Of a DNA stretch of 64,000 nt, positions 61,862 to 64,000 are shown piece by piece. Position numbers and translations under genes: made by a program. Origin of the DNA: an uncultured Bermanella sp. (GTDB lineage: Bacteria; Pseudomonadota; Gammaproteobacteria; Pseudomonadales; Oceanobacteraceae); NCBI GenBank assembly GCA_913058575.1, contig CAJXRF010000002.1:62001-126000 (forward strand), read 5' to 3'. Below the pieces are notes generated by a model. The model made no database searches. It was given only the letters and a program-made list of their open reading frames with translations, and had not been told where the DNA came from. Positions within the stretch are counted from its first letter, which is position 1. Each line of letters begins with the position of its first letter.

Positions 61862-62302
61862 ATGCCTCATAACCTACTACAATCTCTTGAATTCATTGAT
61901 GGTGAATGGGAAGCGGAAGTGAGCTTTCCTGTTTTGGGTGAAAACACCTTATTAGTGTTAGAAGCCAACGAACTTGACGGGCCTTCAGAGAATCAAAAAG
62001 AAAAACTAAACTGGCTATATGAAAACATTCAAACACTTATTACTGACATTGAAAGTGCTGTTTTCCAGTATTACCAAGATCAATTCGAAGGCTATCACCA
62101 AAAATTGGGCAAACAAGCATCACAACTGATGCCAACATTAAATGCCGCTAAAGACGTATGGAATCAAGTATTCGAACCCGGCATTTACATAGCGCCCGAT
62201 GAAGACAACGAAATTCATTTAGAATATGAATGCAGCTTTGATGAAGAAAATGGGCTACGTGTAATTATTATAGATGGCAAAATTTCCAAGGTATGCCTTT
62301 AA
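61862..62302 (+). CDS. Hypothetical DUF6985-like protein, 146 aa
   Basis: This acidic cytoplasmic protein has the form of DUF6985: LEFIDGEWEAEVSFPVLGENTLLVLEAN at the start, a helical middle (QKEKLNWLYENIQTLITDIESAVFQYYQDQFEGY), and strands near the end (EIHLEYECSFDEENGLRVIIIDGKI). Similar domains are found near toxin immunity genes, but no toxin is visible. The family call is tentative. The ATG at 61862 lies after a CGGAGCCGATC site. Confidence 0.65.
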   Translation: MPHNLLQSLEFIDGEWEAEVSFPVLGENTLLVLEANELDGPSENQKEKLNWLYENIQTLITDIESAVFQYYQDQFEGYHQKLGKQASQLMPTLNAAKDVWNQVFEPGIYIAPDEDNEIHLEYECSFDEENGLRVIIIDGKISKVCL

Positions 62303-62364
62303 AATCTTATAAGAGTATTTCTTGATCATGGGCGTACCCTGCCCCAGTCAATGTAAGGAATAAA

Positions 62365-62754
62365 ATGCAAACACCCTATTTCATCACCATGACCGCTCTT
62401 TTGATTCATCAAATTGATGCGGCCTTTTGGCATGAATGGGATATGTTTTTGCTGCCTGGGGGCATTCAAGGCTTTTTGTTTTTTAACCTACTAATTATTC
62501 CTCTTGTATTATTTGGCCATCAGCACGTGATATTAAAAACACCCAAAGCGGTTTTATATAGTTACTTTTGCGCAGGCTTAGGCATCATCACCTTCGCCAT
62601 TCACCTGGGGTTTTATTTATATGACTTTAAAGAGTTTATGCTGCCCATGTCTTGGGCAGTGCTGATCACAGGTTTAGTTTCAGGCAGCTGGCTACTGGCA
62701 AGCACTCGAAAATACCTACAAAATGAATCATCTTGCGTTAAACATAAAGCCTAA
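62365..62754 (+). CDS. DUF6713-like membrane protein, 129 aa
   Basis: This small membrane protein has about four hydrophobic helices (the last is AVLITGLVSGSWLLA). An opening HQIDAAFWHEWDMF with several conserved His/Trp/Asp residues resembles DUF6713 family proteins. The function is unknown. ATG 62365 has AAGGAATAAA before it. It ends 13 nt before the next gene's GTG, so the two are probably co-transcribed. Confidence 0.7.
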   Translation: MQTPYFITMTALLIHQIDAAFWHEWDMFLLPGGIQGFLFFNLLIIPLVLFGHQHVILKTPKAVLYSYFCAGLGIITFAIHLGFYLYDFKEFMLPMSWAVLITGLVSGSWLLASTRKYLQNESSCVKHKA

Positions 62755-62770
62755 TAAATAGGAGTAAGTG

Positions 62771-63427
62771 ATGCACATTATTTCAATTAATACCTCTGTT
62801 TTAAAAGAAGCGACTCATCAGGGAAAAACAATCTTAACCGGTATTTTCAAAACCCCTACCGATCAAGCGATTACGGTTGGTAAAATGAATATCAGCAATG
62901 ACCTACAAGCCGATTTAGAAAATCACGGCGGTGAACACAAAGCCGTGTACGCCTTTTCACAACACCATTATCCTTACTGGCGTGAAGTATTAAACCAGCA
63001 AACGTTAACTCCTGGTGCTTTTGGCGAAAACCTAACCATTGAACACCTAGATGAAGCCAACATTCAGCTGGGTGACCAATATGAAGTTGGCGAATGTGTA
63101 TTAGAAGTAAGCCAGCCGCGCGTGCCTTGCTTTAAGCTTGGCTTAGCGCTAAACAATAAACACGCACCCAAGTTGTTTACTCAGTACTTTCACACAGGCG
63201 TATATTTTAGAGTCATAAAAGAAGGTGCCATTCAAAAAGGCGATAAATTAACACTCATCAAACGGGTAGTTAACTCTGTCAGTGTTCATGACTTATTTCG
63301 CGCCAAGTTTGATAAAAGCTTTGAAGGCGCGCAAGAGATTATTAATAAAGCCTACAAGTTAGACTGCATCTCGCCTGAATGGCGGGAAAAAGTCGATAAA
63401 TTGTATTCAAGGCTATTAGTTAATTAA
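62771..63427 (+). CDS. MOSC domain protein (YiiM-like)
   Basis: This 218-aa protein has a MOSC domain (about 1-165) as in YiiM: HGGEHKAVYAFSQHHYPYWRE, TPGAFGENLTIEHLDE, GECVLEVSQPRVPCFKLGLAL with the catalytic cysteine, and GVYFRVIKEGAIQKGDKL. MOSC domains bind molybdenum cofactor and in YiiM reduce N-hydroxylated substrates. A small C-terminal helical region completes the 3-alpha domain. AGGAG stands ahead of ATG 62771; a GTG three bases earlier is possible. Confidence 0.93.
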   Translation: MHIISINTSVLKEATHQGKTILTGIFKTPTDQAITVGKMNISNDLQADLENHGGEHKAVYAFSQHHYPYWREVLNQQTLTPGAFGENLTIEHLDEANIQLGDQYEVGECVLEVSQPRVPCFKLGLALNNKHAPKLFTQYFHTGVYFRVIKEGAIQKGDKLTLIKRVVNSVSVHDLFRAKFDKSFEGAQEIINKAYKLDCISPEWREKVDKLYSRLLVN

Positions 63428-63536
63428 TCCGAGTTTTTTATTTGAGACTGACTCGTTAGGTTAGGTATTCTTGGATTAAACTTCGAAATGCTTAACGTAC
63501 AAAAAATAATAAATACTAAAAAGATAGGTAAACACA

Positions 63537-64000
63537 GTGGAACACCCAGAAAATTGGATGGACTTTATTTTAATGGCCATGGATAAACTTATTTGGCCGG
63601 CCACGCTCATTGGCGTATTGTTAATATTACGCGAACCTCTGCGTTTATTACTGCCGTTTGCACAAAGCATTAAGTTTAAAGAGTTTGAAGTGAACTTCTC
63701 TCAAGAACTGGATAATGCCACCGCACAAGCAAACGCAGCGCTTCCTAAATATCACCCACCAGCCCACCTATCTGTGTCACAGCGCTTAAAGCAAAATGCT
63801 AGCTTCTTGCCCAACCAAAGCATTTTACAAGCATGGAAATCCGTGGAAGCCAGCGCAGAGTCCCTTTTACTAAACCAACAACCGCAGTTAACCATTCCTG
63901 AAAAACAGCGTTACAAATTTATGGGTGAACACCTATTGCAACAGCAACTCATCACCCAAAAACAAGCCAACCTATTTCATGAATTACGACAACTCAGAAA
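63537..64000 (+). CDS. Membrane-anchored hypothetical protein (partial, runs off right edge)
   Basis: An open frame from GTG 63537 (AGG a few bases upstream) continues to the window end with no stop. It has one N-terminal transmembrane segment (LIWPATLIGVLLILREPLRLLLPF) and then a soluble, helical region (ELDNATAQANAALP... and WKSVEASAESLLLNQQPQLTIPEKQRYKFMGEHLLQQQLI). This resembles membrane proteins with a C-terminal DUF4145-like part. The family is not certain and the end is missing. Confidence 0.65.
   Translation, partial: MEHPENWMDFILMAMDKLIWPATLIGVLLILREPLRLLLPFAQSIKFKEFEVNFSQELDNATAQANAALPKYHPPAHLSVSQRLKQNASFLPNQSILQAWKSVEASAESLLLNQQPQLTIPEKQRYKFMGEHLLQQQLITQKQANLFHELRQLR

Noticed and set aside
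1-64000. Search for CRISPR repeats, tRNA, rRNA, insertion sequences and prophage genes
   Set aside because: No regularly spaced repeats, tRNA T-loop/cloverleaf or transposase motifs were noticed by eye. A tRNAscan and CRISPR finder run would be decisive.

Overview
The window comes from the chromosome of a Gram-negative gammaproteobacterium, most likely a marine, oxygen-respiring member of the Oceanospirillales/Pseudomonadales side of the class. The evidence is a complete cbb3 oxidase locus (ccoNOQP, ccoG-fixH-ccoI-ccoS) followed by an Anr/Fnr regulator, together with FabV, RlmM, TtcA, GreB, CysZ, an HsbR/HsbA-type partner switch and many lipoproteins. Base composition looks like the mid-40s percent GC by eye (not computed). 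No rRNA, tRNA, CRISPR array, insertion sequence or prophage was seen. Gene order is typical chromosome with small accessory patches.

Layout. 1-3.4 kb: the end of a hydroxamate-type siderophore operon, with an acetyltransferase fused to an IucA/IucC synthetase and a FhuF-like ferric reductase. 3.6-11.8 kb: mixed genes, including MmcQ/YjbR, a frameshifted periplasmic binding protein, DUF2058, a TraB/GumN protein, a GGDEF/degenerate-EAL enzyme, a 47-aa lipoprotein, the ABC-F ATPase YbiT, an ABM protein and an AraC regulator. 12-15.4 kb: an acyl carrier protein paired with FabV, then RlmM and an alpha/beta hydrolase. 15.6-25.4 kb: cbb3 oxidase, its copper and assembly genes, a TauE/SafE-like protein and fnr/anr. 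An Fnr-type box precedes ccoN and another precedes fnr, suggesting a small oxygen-sensing circuit. 25.5-33.7 kb: a lysozyme-like protein, TtcA, GreB, a DnaJ-related protein, a polysaccharide deacetylase, a LysR regulator, a YecA/YgfB protein, and the HsbR/HsbA-like pair. 33.8-36.2 kb: a YbaN protein, a phosphate-binding protein fused to an OmpA domain behind a good Pho box, and glutaredoxin 4.

36.3-45.5 kb is the most system-like region. A Fur-boxed divergent promoter separates a di-haem peroxidase lipoprotein plus TonB-dependent receptor (leftwards) from imelysin - DUF1111 di-haem oxidoreductase - DUF1513 - second imelysin (rightwards). This looks like an iron-regulated envelope module combining an outer-membrane receptor with periplasmic haem redox proteins. 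45.5-51.5 kb: a fused 5-oxoprolinase, then argD-argF. 51.7-57.4 kb: small unknowns, a sulfotransferase-like protein, an atypical glutaredoxin, a lipoprotein, a possible 43-aa protein, CysZ, an LPD1/CLCA_X-like protein and a LysR regulator. 57.6-64 kb: an MDR oxidoreductase, an AT-rich DUF2971 gene, an AhpD-like gene facing a TetR regulator across three near-identical palindromes, small unknowns, a MOSC protein, and a membrane-anchored gene cut by the right edge.

Start codons were re-chosen where a better ATG or Shine-Dalgarno was visible. Several genes appear to start with TTG or GTG (ybiT, cysZ, ybaN, one LysR gene).
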